Origin: Actinacidiphila acididurans
GTDB lineage: Bacteria > Actinomycetota > Actinomycetes > Streptomycetales > Streptomycetaceae
Direction: 5' to 3'
NCBI RefSeq assembly: GCF_016918855.1
Contig: NZ_JADKYB010000009.1
Span: 281,872-345,871, forward strand
Length of the DNA stretch: 64,000 bases
Shown here: positions 26,864-37,355 of the stretch, in pieces
Numbering within the stretch: the first letter of the stretch is position 1
How the letters are laid out: each line of letters opens with the position of its first letter
The notes under the pieces: model-generated
Told to the model about the DNA's origin: nothing
Seen by the model: the letters and a program-made list of their open reading frames with translations, nothing else
The model's database searches: none
Made by a program: the position numbers and the translations under genes

Positions 26864-27409
26864 ACCTCCATCATCACCCCGCCCCGGGCGGCGGCAGGTG
26901 TGGCCTGCGGTGCAACCTGCTTGCACCGTAGGTCGGCGGCGCAGGCCAACCGGCCCGGCGGGAAGGCCGGGGCTGCCGGTTTCGGGTTTCGCCCCGGGCT
27001 TCGCGGCAGGGTTTGCCGAAGGCATCCCCCGGCGTTCTCCCCGAGGGTTCGCCGGGCGTGTCGCCGGGGGCCGCGCGGCGGGTTTGCCCTCCTCTTGGCT
27101 GCGGTGCTTGTTTCCGCAGGTCAGCTCCGGGTGCAACGGGTCCCGGAACACCGACACCTCTTCCTGTTCCTGAAGCAGGAAGAGGCCATCTTTTCCTCAC
27201 TTTCCGGGGTGGCTGAGGCCAGGCGGCCCGAGCGGGGCCCGGGGGCGTTCGGGGACGGGTCGGTTCACCGGTACCGGCGCGAATCCGGTGGCCGGTATGC
27301 CCGGGAGACCGGCTTGCCGGAGGTGGCCGGGGTGAGCTTCGCCCAGGAGCGCCGTGCGGTCGCTCCGCAGGGGTGCGGCGACCGCGCGGACGCGCGGCCG
27401 GCCTCCCGC
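26864..27409. other. Low-complexity region without intact genes
   Basis: Codons for Gly, Pro, Ala, Arg and Lys repeat irregularly (for example GKPAARPPATRPANPRGE on the minus strand). A possible weak inverted structure lies near 27162-27192 (TCCTGTTCCTGAAGCAGGAA). No gene supported. Confidence 0.35.
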
Positions 27410-27498
27410 TGGCGAACCGTCCCGTCATGGAGTTCCACCCGTACCGGCGGCCCGTCGGCCTGCGGCACATCCTGCGGCCGGCCCGCGTCCTCGCTCAC
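27410..27498 (-). pseudogene. N-terminal scrap of the small Cys-rich protein
   Basis: Starting at GTG 27498 the frame reads VSEDAGRPQDVPQADGPPVR then VELHDG and diverges. This equals the first ~25 residues of the intact paralogue at 31503. It is followed on its 5' side by REP-A. Confidence 0.6.
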
Positions 27499-27499
27499 G

Positions 27500-27600
27500 G
27501 CTCCACGCCGGTTCGACACCCCGTTCGGTTCCGCGGTGGAACAGCTTCCGCTGCTGCACCCGGCGGGTGTTCCGCGGGCATCACTACCGCAGGTCACAGT
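27500..27600 (-). repeat. REP-A copy
   Basis: The conserved leader of the Cys-rich gene family. The core reads ATCACTACCGCAGGTCAC on the plus strand at 27580-27597, preceded by CACCCGGCGGGTGTTCC. REP-B is absent on the far side; unrelated sequence follows. Confidence 0.7.
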
Positions 27601-27605
27601 GCTCG

Positions 27606-27844
27606 CCGGACGCGCAACTGGGCCGGGGAGACAGTCAGCGCCAGCACGCCGCCCATTGAGCCAGCGGCGGTATTGACGAAGGTCGGCGAGCTCCCTCTGG
27701 AGCTTCCTCGCCCTCGCGACGCTCCTGGCCGTGGAGGCGGTCGGCCTCGGGGCGGTCCGTCCCGGCGAACACGCCCGCCGGAGTTCGTGGTTCTGGGAAG
27801 TGGCCTCGCGTCAGGTTCGCCGACGCCGTCGTGCGGAGCGAAGA
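27606..27844. other. Gap, nothing recognised
   Basis: Between the REP-A copy and the chitinase terminator I see no gene with sensible start, codon bias and family. Confidence 0.35.
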
Positions 27845-27882
27845 GGACGGGTCGTGCACGATCGTCCGTGCGCGACCCGTCC
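27845..27882 (-). terminator. Terminator hairpin after the chitinase
   Basis: GGACGGGTCGTGCACG pairs with CGTGCGCGACCCGTCC (15 of 16 pairs, 6-base loop), 39 bases beyond the chitinase stop. Confidence 0.8.
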
Positions 27883-27920
27883 CCTGCCGGCTCGTTCAAT
27901 CTCCGGGAGCTTGTGGAAAG

Positions 27921-29228
27921 TCAGTACCCGAGGGTGCTCAGGAACTTGTTGGTGTACTGGAGCGGCGTGGTGCTGGGGACCGAGTTGCACGTGGGCGAGG
28001 CGTAGGAGGCGGAGCAGGGCGTGTCGCGGTCCAGCGACCAGTAGTGCAGCCCGGCCAGGCCGTTGCTGACCGCGTACGACGTCAGCGTGCTCACGTCCGC
28101 GACGGTGAAGGTCTCGCTGGTCGCGTCGTTCATGCCGATCATCGGAGTGACGGCGATCTTGCTCGCCGGGACCCCGTAGGTGTGCTCCAGGTTCTTCACT
28201 GCCTGGATCGCCGACTGCGCCATCTGGCAGCTGCCGGAGGTGACGACGCACACGCCGCTGGACGCGTTGCCGTAGTCCATGGTCATCAGGTTGATGACGT
28301 ACTTCTTCAGGCTCGAGCCGAGCACCGCCCTGACGACCGTGTTGCCGAGCGAGTTCACGCCGCCGTAGCTGCCGTCGGACGCCCCCAGCGTGGCGAGGGT
28401 GAACGAGAACTGCAGGTTCGGGTACTGCGCCTGCGCCCCGGCCGCCGCGTTGACCAGGCTCTGGATGTCCGACGCGGACTGGCCGCCCTCGATGTCGAAG
28501 TCGACGCCGACCAGGTTCGGGCTGGCGTAGCGGGCGATGAACGACTCCATGCCCGCCGTCGAGCCGCAGGTGAAGGTGCCGGCCGCACCGCCGGTGGACA
28601 CGACGTAGTTCAGGTTGGCGGCGTGGAGCTGCGGCACGTTCTCGGCGGCCCAGTTGGCGCCGGACACGCCGCCCCAGTTCTCGCTGCCGCAGGCGCCGGT
28701 GGCGAACGCGACGGTGAGGGCGGGCAGCTTCGGGAGGTGCTGCGACACCAGGCTGCCGGAGCCCACCACCGGCTGGACGGAGCCGGCCGCGGCCGACTGC
28801 ATCTGGTAGGTGTTCCAGTTCATGTTGATGGTGACGTCTTTGTACGGGCTGAAGAGCAGGCCGCTGGCCGAACCCGTCCCGCCTCCGCCCGTCCCGCCCG
28901 TTCCGCCGCCTCCGCCCGTCCCGCCGGTTCCGCCGGTTCCGCCGGCACACGCGCCGTTGGACGTCCACGGCTGTCCGGAGCCGCTTCCGCCGTTGCTGGT
29001 CGCCGGGTCGTTGCCCTGGGTCCAGTAGTTGGCGGTGTAGTTGGTCCCGTTCTCACTCGCCTGCTGGCCGGCGGTGTAGACGGTGCCGGAACTCCACGCC
29101 GAGGCGCAGGTGGCGGCCGCCTGGGCGGTGGGCGCCGAGGCCACGGCGAAGGCCACGCCGCCGACTGTCAGCCCGAGCGCCGAGCCGGCGACCAGAGCTT
29201 TGCGCAGAATCAGTTGTCCGACTCGCAT
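27921..29228 (-). CDS. Secreted GH18 chitinase with N-terminal chitin-binding module
   Basis: A 435-residue exocellular chitinase. Residues 1-37 are the signal peptide (ending PTAQAAA). Residues ~40-92 look like a CBM5/12 module (CASAWSSGTVYTAGQQASEN, YWTQGNDPATS, QPWTSNG). A Gly/Thr linker spans ~95-122. The GH18 domain follows, with catalytic LVGVDFDIEG: the DxDxE part with the acid Glu is kept, while the first Asp of DxxDxDxE is Val, as in some GH18 subgroups. Also LMTMDYGN and GLHYWSLDRDTP. Two DasR-like boxes lie upstream and a hairpin terminator downstream. Confidence 0.93.
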   Translation of the reverse strand: MRVGQLILRKALVAGSALGLTVGGVAFAVASAPTAQAAATCASAWSSGTVYTAGQQASENGTNYTANYWTQGNDPATSNGGSGSGQPWTSNGACAGGTGGTGGTGGGGGTGGTGGGGTGSASGLLFSPYKDVTINMNWNTYQMQSAAAGSVQPVVGSGSLVSQHLPKLPALTVAFATGACGSENWGGVSGANWAAENVPQLHAANLNYVVSTGGAAGTFTCGSTAGMESFIARYASPNLVGVDFDIEGGQSASDIQSLVNAAAGAQAQYPNLQFSFTLATLGASDGSYGGVNSLGNTVVRAVLGSSLKKYVINLMTMDYGNASSGVCVVTSGSCQMAQSAIQAVKNLEHTYGVPASKIAVTPMIGMNDATSETFTVADVSTLTSYAVSNGLAGLHYWSLDRDTPCSASYASPTCNSVPSTTPLQYTNKFLSTLGY

Positions 29229-29320
29229 GGACCCTCCAGGGGTGAGCGGAGCGCCTGCCGTCGCGGCCCTCGCAGGGCCGTGGACGGCAAGGCCCCCGCT
29301 GTGTATGTGGGGGAACGGAG

Positions 29321-29354
29321 TGGTCTTGACCAGTTAGCCGATTGGTCCAGACCA
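29321..29354 (-). promoter_or_regulatory. Two DasR-like boxes upstream of the chitinase
   Basis: TGGTCCAGACCA (29343-29354) matches the streptomycete dre/chitinase direct-repeat consensus TGGTCYRGACCA. TGGTCTTGACCA (29321-29332) matches except for one central base. The sites are 22 bp apart, two helical turns, and 93-126 bases before the start codon. They imply repression by the GntR-family regulator DasR, relieved by amino-sugar phosphates. Confidence 0.85.
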
Positions 29355-29395
29355 AGTTATAGGAGTGGTGAGCGAGCCGGTCAAGGCTTCCGCGC

Positions 29396-29630
29396 CTACC
29401 GGCGCATCTCCAGCTCTGTCAGCTCCTGGCGCCGCTCCGCGGTCAGCTTGTCGGCGCGGCGCCTGGCGTTGTCGACGAAGGTGTGCCGAGCTTGTGGGGA
29501 ACGTCGGCGACTTCTTCGACGTGTTTGCGCGGGACCTGGAGGTGGCCGTGGGGAGTGTGGAACTGCTTCGCGGGGCGAGCGTTGGCCGCCGGCTTGTCCG
29601 CGCTGTTTCCGACCGTGCTCCCGGCGCATC
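29396..29630 (-). pseudogene. Helicase-associated (HA) domain remnant 1
   Basis: The last ~28 residues, HTFVDNARRRADKLTAERRQ then ELTELEMRR, match the C-terminus of the helicase at 60826. An upstream frame gives NARPAKQFHTPHGHLQVPRK, joined by a frameshift. Nothing of the ATPase part remains. Confidence 0.65.
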
Positions 29631-29796
29631 AGGACCAGTGCCGGTCCACTGGCTGACCTGGCGGTAGGACGAATCTAGGACGGTTCAGGGACCGGTGACC
29701 GTAGCGTCACGGCCGGGCGGTCGGGGGCAATGGCTTGAGGCCGAGGCCGACCCGTTTGCCGAGCGCGGCAAACATCACAGAAGCGAAGCAGGGGGC

Positions 29797-30243
29797 ATGA
29801 TGGTACGTCGAATCGCTCGGCTGGCGGTTGCCGCGAGTGCGGCGGTGGGGCTGGGGCTCGGCTTCACCGGATCAGCGAACGCCGACACCACCGTTCCGTG
29901 GTGGGCATACAACGGGAACCAGCCGAACTGGACCTGCGGTGGTACGCAGCCCTGGCCCGGCGGCGTCTACACCAACTCGTGCGTCGCGGTAACCGGTGAC
30001 TACTTCCAGTCGGTTGTCGTGCTCACGGTCCATTCAACGCAGTGGGCCGACGCTACTTCCCAGGACATGCTGAACAACACCAGCATCGATCAGCGCGAGT
30101 GCGCGGGCACCCTGACCTACGGCAGTTACGTGTGCTTCGGGCCGACCAAGCAGGGCGCAAGCGGGCAGACGGTTTGGGGACTCTCGAACTGGAAGAGCCC
30201 CTTTGCCTCCTCGACGTTCTCTCCCGAGGTCACGCTGCCCTGA
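29797..30243 (+). CDS. Small secreted protein with four cysteines
   Basis: A 148-residue protein. The signal peptide (MMVRRIARLAVAASAAVGLG...SANA) is cleaved near residue 30. The mature part, DTTVPWWAYNGNQPNWTCGG, TNSCVAVTGDYFQSVV, RECAGTLTYGSYVCFG, has four Cys likely forming two disulfides. ATG 29797 follows GCAGGGGG. No family name is recognised. It stands alone, flanked by an HA remnant and a replication-relaxation remnant. Confidence 0.75.
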   Translation: MMVRRIARLAVAASAAVGLGLGFTGSANADTTVPWWAYNGNQPNWTCGGTQPWPGGVYTNSCVAVTGDYFQSVVVLTVHSTQWADATSQDMLNNTSIDQRECAGTLTYGSYVCFGPTKQGASGQTVWGLSNWKSPFASSTFSPEVTLP

Positions 30244-30249
30244 GGCCAA

Positions 30250-30550
30250 GAGCCCGTGTGGTCTTCGCCCGGGGCCTGGAGCGGGACCACGACGCCGTGC
30301 TGTACTGGCGACGCTCTACCGGCGCGCCGGCCTGCCGCCGCCAGCGATCGTGCTGACCGGGGCGGGCCCGGCCGCGCTGGCCAACCGGATCCGCGCCGTG
30401 GCCGGCCTGTCCCGGGAGCACTGGGCACCGCAGCTCAGGACGGGGTACGTCTACACCTCTTCCGGGTACGGTCCGCGCGAGGACGGCGACTTCTACCTCG
30501 ACTTCACCGGCCGGATCCCGCTGGCGATGCCGACTTTGGATCGGCTCCAG
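30250..30550 (+). pseudogene. Replication-relaxation protein remnant 2
   Basis: One frame gives FARGLERDHDAVLYWRRST, the next ALANRIRAVAGLSREHWAPQ, then TGYVYTSSGYGPREDGDFYL and DFTGRIPLAMPTLDRLQ. The closing FYLDFTGRIPLAMPTLDRLQ parallels the remnant at 37.8 kb. No start or end remains. Confidence 0.6.
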
Positions 30551-30613
30551 CACCGCTGCTTACGTTGCGCACCGCTTGCTCGAGTGCCCTGCAGGAACGT
30601 CGGGCAGCTTGCT

Positions 30614-30946
30614 TCAAGGAAGTTCGAGGCTGCCGCATCTGCCGGGCCTGGAACGGATCTCAGAGCCGAGGATGTCGATGGTCTTGCGGGTGGCCAGGGG
30701 CAGGTGGTCCAGGTCCTCGTCGCGCAGCAGGATCACTCGTCCGTCCGGTGCCCGCCAGCTGCGTGCGATCTCGGCTTCGGGGACTTCGCGGGCTTCTGCC
30801 TCGCACACCCCGCGGCGCCGGATCCGGGCCCCGTCGGCGGCGTGGACCTGGTGCAGCTGCGGGCGCGGGTCGTGCGTCGCGGCGTGCGGGCGTACCGGCA
30901 CGGTGACCAGGGAGCAGGTGACGTGACCTGACCACAGCGCGCGCAT
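30614..30946 (-). pseudogene. Ku (NHEJ DNA-end-binding protein), N-terminal remnant
   Basis: From ATG 30946: MRALWSGHVTCSLVTVPVRP, HAATHDPRPQLHQVHAADGA, RIRRRGVCEAEAREVPEAEI, APDGRVILLRDEDLDHLPLA and TRKTIDILGSEI. This is the start of bacterial Ku (typical MRAxWSGxISFGLVxIPVK...FHQVH...RIRxxRVC). Intact Ku is roughly 270-300 residues; only ~100 are left and the central ring-forming core is gone. GTGGG precedes the start, so a short peptide could still be made, but not a working Ku. Confidence 0.8.
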
Positions 30947-31017
30947 GTTTCCCACCCTGCGCCCGGCCTGACGCAGCCGCGCGGTGGCTGCTCCGCAGGG
31001 CCGGGCCCGAGGGCGGT

Positions 31018-31503
31018 CTACGCGGCCTTGAGCGGTCGGTCGGGGCGGCAGATCTGGCACGGTGCGGTGTCGGGGCGGTGCAGGAGGGTGCGGGCCTGGT
31101 CGGTGGTGGCGGGGCGGGCCCGGTCGCGGCAGGCGCCGCATCCGCCGCGGTGGACGATGCGGGCGGGTCCGGTGTCGACGCCGTAGTACACCGGCTCCTC
31201 CACCACCCAGGCCGGGGTGACGCCGTGCCGTTCGGTGGGCACGGTGTCGTACGCCTGTCCCTGGATCGGCTCGCACCGTTCGGCCGGCGCGCGGAAGTCG
31301 ACGGGTGCGGGTTCGTCGGTGAGGCGGCCGAAAGTCTGGGTGGCGGCCGGGAGGTGGATCTGCAGGTCGTACCACCAGGTGCCGTCGGCTTCCTTCCGCC
31401 GGCGTTTGACCACGGCGAACAGGGCTTGGCCGTCATGGAGTTCCACGCGCACCAGCGGCCCGTCGGCCAGCGGCAGCCCGTCGTCCTTGGCACCCTCGCT
31501 CAC
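31018..31503 (-). CDS. Small Cys-rich protein, the only intact copy of its family here
   Basis: About 161 residues from GTG 31503 (GTG 31509 is also possible). The N-terminal half is beta-rich: LADGPLVRVELHDGQALFAV, TWWYDLQIHLPAATQTFGRL. The C-terminal half has paired cysteines GPARIVHRGGCGACRD and CQICRPDRPLKAA, which could bind zinc. Similar layouts occur in Streptomyces DUF6233-type proteins, but I would not insist on that. Decayed relatives occur at 20976, 27410, 43375 and 48050. All with a preserved start are preceded by the same REP-A leader. Confidence 0.75.
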   Translation of the reverse strand: MSEGAKDDGLPLADGPLVRVELHDGQALFAVVKRRRKEADGTWWYDLQIHLPAATQTFGRLTDEPAPVDFRAPAERCEPIQGQAYDTVPTERHGVTPAWVVEEPVYYGVDTGPARIVHRGGCGACRDRARPATTDQARTLLHRPDTAPCQICRPDRPLKAA

Positions 31504-31601
31504 CCTCACAAACCTAATTCGCTTTCCTGTTTGATTCTGCGGTGGAACGGGAGCGGGGAACAGGCCGGGTCGTGTTTCACGGGATCACTGCCGCAGGTCA
31601 C
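31504..31601 (-). repeat. REP-A leader of the intact Cys-rich gene
   Basis: The core ATCACTGCCGCAGGTCAC (31584-31601) and flanking bases are shared with the leaders at 27.5, 34.8, 43.4 and 48.4 kb. Between core and start this copy has a diverged, less GC-rich stretch (TAATTCGCTTTCCTG on the plus strand). Confidence 0.65.
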
Positions 31602-32034
31602 GGTGCTGATTGGCCGGCTGCGGCGCTGGACGGCCGGGTGGTGCAGCCGGCGGCCGCGCCCGGGCGTTGCCCGGATGCTTGCACCCGAATCGGTGTGGAA
31701 TGCCATGAGAGGGTGTGGAACGGGGTCTTTCAGGCGTCGTGGACCTGTTCCACGGAGCGGCCCGGGCGCGCGGTGGTGGCTCGCGGGTGGCTCGGTGGCG
31801 CGCGGGGCGTCGTTTCCGGTGTCGTGTCGGGGGCCGTTTCGGTGCGTGCTTGGAGGCGACGCCCTGGTGCAACCGCGTGCCGCAGGTGGCGGGCGGTTCG
31901 GGCCGGTTGCTCGCGAGGGCGACTGTGTACGGTGCATGCGGGCTGCCCTCACCCATCTCGAAGTCCGCGGCTGGGTTCCCGGGCCCATGAGTTGCGGGGT
32001 GCGCCGGCACCGCCAAGGAGCGTCCGGCCTGCGG
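31584..32034. repeat. REP-C copy 1 (direct repeat of 43501-43914)
   Basis: About 450 bp almost identical to 43501-43914 in the same orientation, including GCACCCGAATCGG, GGCTCGCGGGTGGCTCGG and CGCCGGCACCGCCAAGGAG. This copy has an extra ~50 bp near 31700-31745. It starts with the REP-A core. The minus strand encodes an open but low-complexity frame; I see no real gene. Confidence 0.85.
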
Positions 32035-32224
32035 CAACGCGACACGAGGGGGCTTCTGCTCTAACGGGAAGGCTGATTGGAACCCCCGTCGGCAGAGGAA
32101 TCGGGCCCCCTGCTGGGCGAGCGCCGGCCCGCCCCGAGGACGCGCCACTGGGTCTGCAGCGACCCGGGTCTGCCGGGCCGGCCTGGTGCGGTGGTGCCGT
32201 GGGCGGAAGGGCTGTTGCTGCCTA

Positions 32225-32329
32225 CCCCGGTGGCGCGTGGTCGGGACGGGCGAGCCGCTGGCCACCATGTCCGCCGAGCGGCTCACCGAGCACCTGACCA
32301 GGACGCTACGCCAGATCGTCTTCGGCTGA
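32225..32329 (+). pseudogene. C-terminal tail of a TetR-type regulator
   Basis: The plus-strand frame ending at 32329 reads GTGEPLATMSAERLTEHLTR then TLRQIVFG, which looks like the final helices of a TetR repressor. It sits tail-to-tail with the SDR gene, a common pairing. Everything upstream is scrambled. Confidence 0.35.
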
Positions 32330-32435
32330 GCGCCCGCAGTACGCAGCAGCCGGCGTACCGCGGGTCACCTGCGGCACGCTGCGGGGCATTAAGGTGGCCC
32401 GCCTTTTGATGAGTGCTGGGGTGGGGCCGCAGGGT

Positions 32436-33152
32436 TTACCAAGGGACGGTCTGGCCGAAGCGGTCCAGATACGCCAGGCCGGGCGTGCCCAGTTGGGAGA
32501 GCAGGACGTCCACCAGCAACGGGACGGTCTCCTCGATGGTGAACGGCGCATCCGGACCACCCAGGGCGGTACGTATCCAGCCCGGTGCCATGAGTACGAA
32601 GGCGCGCTGCGTCTCACCTTGCCGGGCCGCGAAGCTCCGCAGGAACATGTTCAGGGCTGCTTTGCTCCCTCGGTAGACCTCGCGGCCTCCGGTCGTGTTG
32701 TTGGTGATGCTGCCCTGTCCGGAGGACATCGCCCCGATGAGTCCCGCCGGTGACACCAGGTCTTCGAGGGCTTCGATGACGCGCATGGGGCTGAGCGCGT
32801 TGGTGAGCATCACGTCGATGAAGTCGGCTGTCGCAACCGCGCCTATGGGCGTCTGCTCATTGTTGGTGGTGCCCGCATTGACGAAGAGCACGTCGAGTCG
32901 GCGGTGCGCCAGACGTTCGTGCAGCGGGGGCAGTTGGCCGGGGTCGTTGATGTCGAGATGCTCGATGGTCACCCGCCCGTCGGCGTGGTCCGCGAGATCG
33001 TGCAGCGGCGTTCGGGCAGTGGTGTCGCGAACGGTGCCGACGACGTTCCAGCCCCTGTCGAGGAACTCCGCCGCCATCGCGTGGCCGAGGCCGCGCGAGG
33101 CCCCGACGATGAGAGCGGTCGGTGAGTGCTGTTCAGTCCCAGCCGATGACAT
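32436..33152 (-). CDS. Short-chain dehydrogenase/reductase (SDR)
   Basis: A 238-residue classical-type SDR. It has the cofactor motif ALIVGASRGLGHAMAAEFLD (GxxxGxG), VLFVNAGTTNNEQ (NAG), the catalytic Ser region GAMSSGQGSI and the YRGSKAALNM active site (YxxxK). Oxidoreductase on an unknown alcohol or ketone. ATG 33152. It is divergent from a frameshifted AsnC-type regulator whose start is 171 bases away. Confidence 0.9.
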   Translation of the reverse strand: MSSAGTEQHSPTALIVGASRGLGHAMAAEFLDRGWNVVGTVRDTTARTPLHDLADHADGRVTIEHLDINDPGQLPPLHERLAHRRLDVLFVNAGTTNNEQTPIGAVATADFIDVMLTNALSPMRVIEALEDLVSPAGLIGAMSSGQGSITNNTTGGREVYRGSKAALNMFLRSFAARQGETQRAFVLMAPGWIRTALGGPDAPFTIEETVPLLVDVLLSQLGTPGLAYLDRFGQTVPW

Positions 33153-33322
33153 CCGGCGTCATCTCCGTTCTTCGAGCGTTGTACCGTTCGGGCATTGTCG
33201 AGGCCCCGGGACCGGCAGAGACGGTGCCCGCTGTTCTGACCCCCCCAGCCCGTGCGCTTCAAGTGTTTCGTCCGCACCGCATCGCAGGCGAGCCACGAGC
33301 GCCCGTTTGTACGATTGCCGAC

Positions 33323-34374
33323 ATGGCAAGGGCACTCATGACGGAATCCGCTTCGGTACAGCCTGACGATGTACGAATCATCCGGGCGCTGCAGATCGCT
33401 CCGCGGGCTTCGTTCGCCGCGATCGCGACCGTCCTCGGCCTGACCGAGGGCGCCGTCACCGTCGGTATCGCCGTCTGCGCGCCGACGGAGTCATCCGCGT
33501 GGCCGGTGTGGTCAACCCGGGCGCCCTGGGACAGAGCAGGTGGCTGGTGCGACTGCGCTGCCGCCCGGGCAGCGGCGCGGCACTCGCCGACGCGCTCGCC
33601 AAGCGTGACGACGTCAACTGGGTGGCCCTGAGCGCGGCGGGCTGCGAGATCACCTGCGCGACGCAATCCCGGACGCGGGAACAACGCGAGGACCTCCTGG
33701 GGCAGCGCCTTCCCCGCACTGCGGCGGTGATCGACATCAACGCCTTCGCCATGCTCCGCCAGTTCCTCGGAGGCCGCGGCCACTACTGGTCCGCCCTGCA
33801 GGGCACACTGTCCCCGAAGGAGGAGGCAGCGCTGGGGAGCGGCGGGCCCCCTTTCACCGAGTCTCCGGTCGTCACTCGCGAGCCCCTGCGCCTCACCCCC
33901 GAGGACGAGAAGATGCTCGACGCGCTCGCTGCAGACGGCCGCGCCAGTCTCGTCGATCTCGCCGCGGCCGCCGGCCTCACTCCGGGACGCGTCTCGCGGC
34001 GCCTTGATGCTCTGCTCCAGCACCGCGTCGTCCACATCGACGTCGAGACCGCCGCCGCAGCCCTGGGCTATCACGCCCGCGCGAACCTCTGGCTTCGCGT
34101 GCACCCGTCGGCGGTGAAGAGCGCGGGCCGCACGCTCGCGCAGGAACCCGAGATCGCCTTCACCGCGGCCATCTCCGGGCCCTGGAACATCCACGCCGTC
34201 GCACACTGCCGGGACCTGGACGAACTGTTCGAGTTCACTTCGGATCGCATCGGATCCCTGACCGGACTGCAGAGCATGGAGGTCTCACCCGTGCTGAAGC
34301 ACGTCAAGCAGGCCGGCACCCGGCTCTGCGACGGTCGCCTCGTCGAGCCGTCCAGCGCTCGCGCGCGACGCTGA
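33323..34374 (+). pseudogene. Lrp/AsnC-family regulator, frameshifted
   Basis: From ATG 33323 (or 33338) the frame encodes the first HTH, DVRIIRALQIAPRASFAAIA and TVLGLTEGAV, then shifts. One missing base near 33459 separates it from RRYRRLRADGVIRVAGVVNP and the long frame to 34374, which holds the ligand domain (WLVRLRCRPGSGAALADAL), a second HTH (MLDALAADGRASLVDLAAAA) and a second RAM-like domain. This double-AsnC layout is common in streptomycetes. A single-base difference could be a sequencing error; otherwise the gene is dead. Confidence 0.8.
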
Positions 34375-34446
34375 CAGGCTCAGCCGCCACCAGCCGCTCG
34401 GCTGGGCGCTGGGGGATGACGCGACCCGAGCGGTGATCGAGGCCGG

Positions 34447-34740
34447 TCACGACGTGGCGGTTGCGGATGTGCTGGCGTGGGTGGAGAACGAAGCGGTCGT
34501 GGTGTACTGCGGGCCGGGCGGCAGCCACTGGTAGCGGGAGCCGGCGGTCCAGTTGGTCGGGACGGCAGCGGTGCCCTGCTGGGTCGGCAGCGTGGTGTTG
34601 GTGCCGGAGGGGTTCGTCAGGGTGACGGTGACCCGCGCGGTGCCGTTGACGGCGCCGGTCGCGTCGACGTGGAAGGTGAGTCCGCCTTGGGCGAAGGTGT
34701 CCCCGGCTCCAGGCTGGTTCGATTCTCTGTTCGATTCCAT
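34447..34740 (-). pseudogene. Fragment of a secreted beta-rich protein behind a REP-A leader
   Basis: The minus-strand frame reads GDTFAQGGLTFHVDATGAVN, GTARVTVTLTNPSGTNTTLP, TNWTAGSRYQWLPPGPQYTT and a Ser/Thr tail ending at 34447. It looks like the end of an extracellular beta-sandwich domain. It is joined to the REP-A leader precisely where the Cys-rich gene should begin (after GGAGCC), so the leader's normal gene was replaced by recombination. Confidence 0.5.
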
Positions 34741-35101
34741 GGCGGAAGACCACCCGCCGCCGCACCCGGCGGGTGTTCCACGGACATCACTACCGCAGGT
34801 CACAGCCGTGGAATGCCGGTAAGCGGCGGGGTGAGCGTCGACCGGGCACTGCACCGGCCGCCCGTTCCGCACGCGCCCGAACAGGGGCGTAAGGGTGTGG
34901 AATGCCATGGAAGGGCGGGGAATTGGGCAATCAGGGTGGCCAAGGGGATGGACAAGGCGATATCGGGCGCCGTGGAACAGCCGTGGGGTGGCGTCGGCGA
35001 GCGGCACGGGAAGTGCACTGCTGCGGCACGGCAAAGTACATGCGCACGGCGAGAGGCGGTGTCCGTGCAGGTCAGCGCGGCGGGCAAAGTGCAACAAGCA
35101 C
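34741..35101. repeat. REP-A plus REP-B, full copy
   Basis: The REP-A core ATCACTACCGCAGGTCAC is at 34785-34802. REP-B follows to 35101: GGGGAATTGGGCAATC (from 34917), GGACAAGGCGATATCGGGCG, AGTGCACTGCTGCGGCACGG, GTCAGCGCGGCGGGCAAAG. The copies at 48962-49310 and 50204-50535 match along their whole length. The kinase gene ends 19 bases beyond the edge. Confidence 0.85.
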
Positions 35102-35119
35102 TCCAGGCGCGGTCCGGGT

Positions 35120-36958
<1,839 letters not shown>

Positions 36959-37084
36959 CTGGCGATTCTCCGGTACGGGGCCCGAGCACGTCACTACCCT
37001 CCGCGGCCGCCGGATGCTCCACCCCCGGCGTCCACCGCGTCCCGCACGACGGACACTCAGCGGTGTCCCGGGCCTTCATCAGGG

Positions 37085-37230
37085 CCACCACCCTCGCCCG
37101 CACCCGCACCGCATGCCGAGCGCGTCGAGTTCCGCGCGCGGCTCGGGGATGAGCTTGTCGGGCCGCCTGTGGGCGTTGTCTGCGCACTGCCCCAGCCGGT
37201 ACCGCACGCCGTCGACCTCGTCCACGGCCA
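37085..37230 (-). pseudogene. HA domain remnant 2
   Basis: The minus strand reads VDEVDGVRYRLGQCADNAHR then RPDKLIPEPRAELDALGMRC, corresponding to the helicase C-terminus VVDGVEHKIGMFLDNARR...RAELDAIGMRW. It is heavily diverged and has no start. Confidence 0.6.
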
Positions 37231-37355
37231 ACGGTGGGTGGTTGTTGTGGGGGTGAACCGGGTGGGGGTCTTGTGCGTCGTTTGGTGGGGGCCGGTGGTC
37301 GGGTGGGATGGCACCGCCGGCCGGGGACAAGCGTGGGGAGGGGGAGGGGCTGGGC

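Noticed and set aside
27162..27192. TTCCTGTTCCTGAAGCAGGAAGAGG as a hairpin
   Set aside because: Arms are short and imperfect and no gene ends nearby.
34700..34740. GGTTCGATTC sequences in REP-A leaders resembling a tRNA T-arm and att site
   Set aside because: No acceptor, D or anticodon arms can be folded around them, and the motif varies between copies (for example GGTTCGACACC at 27.5 kb).
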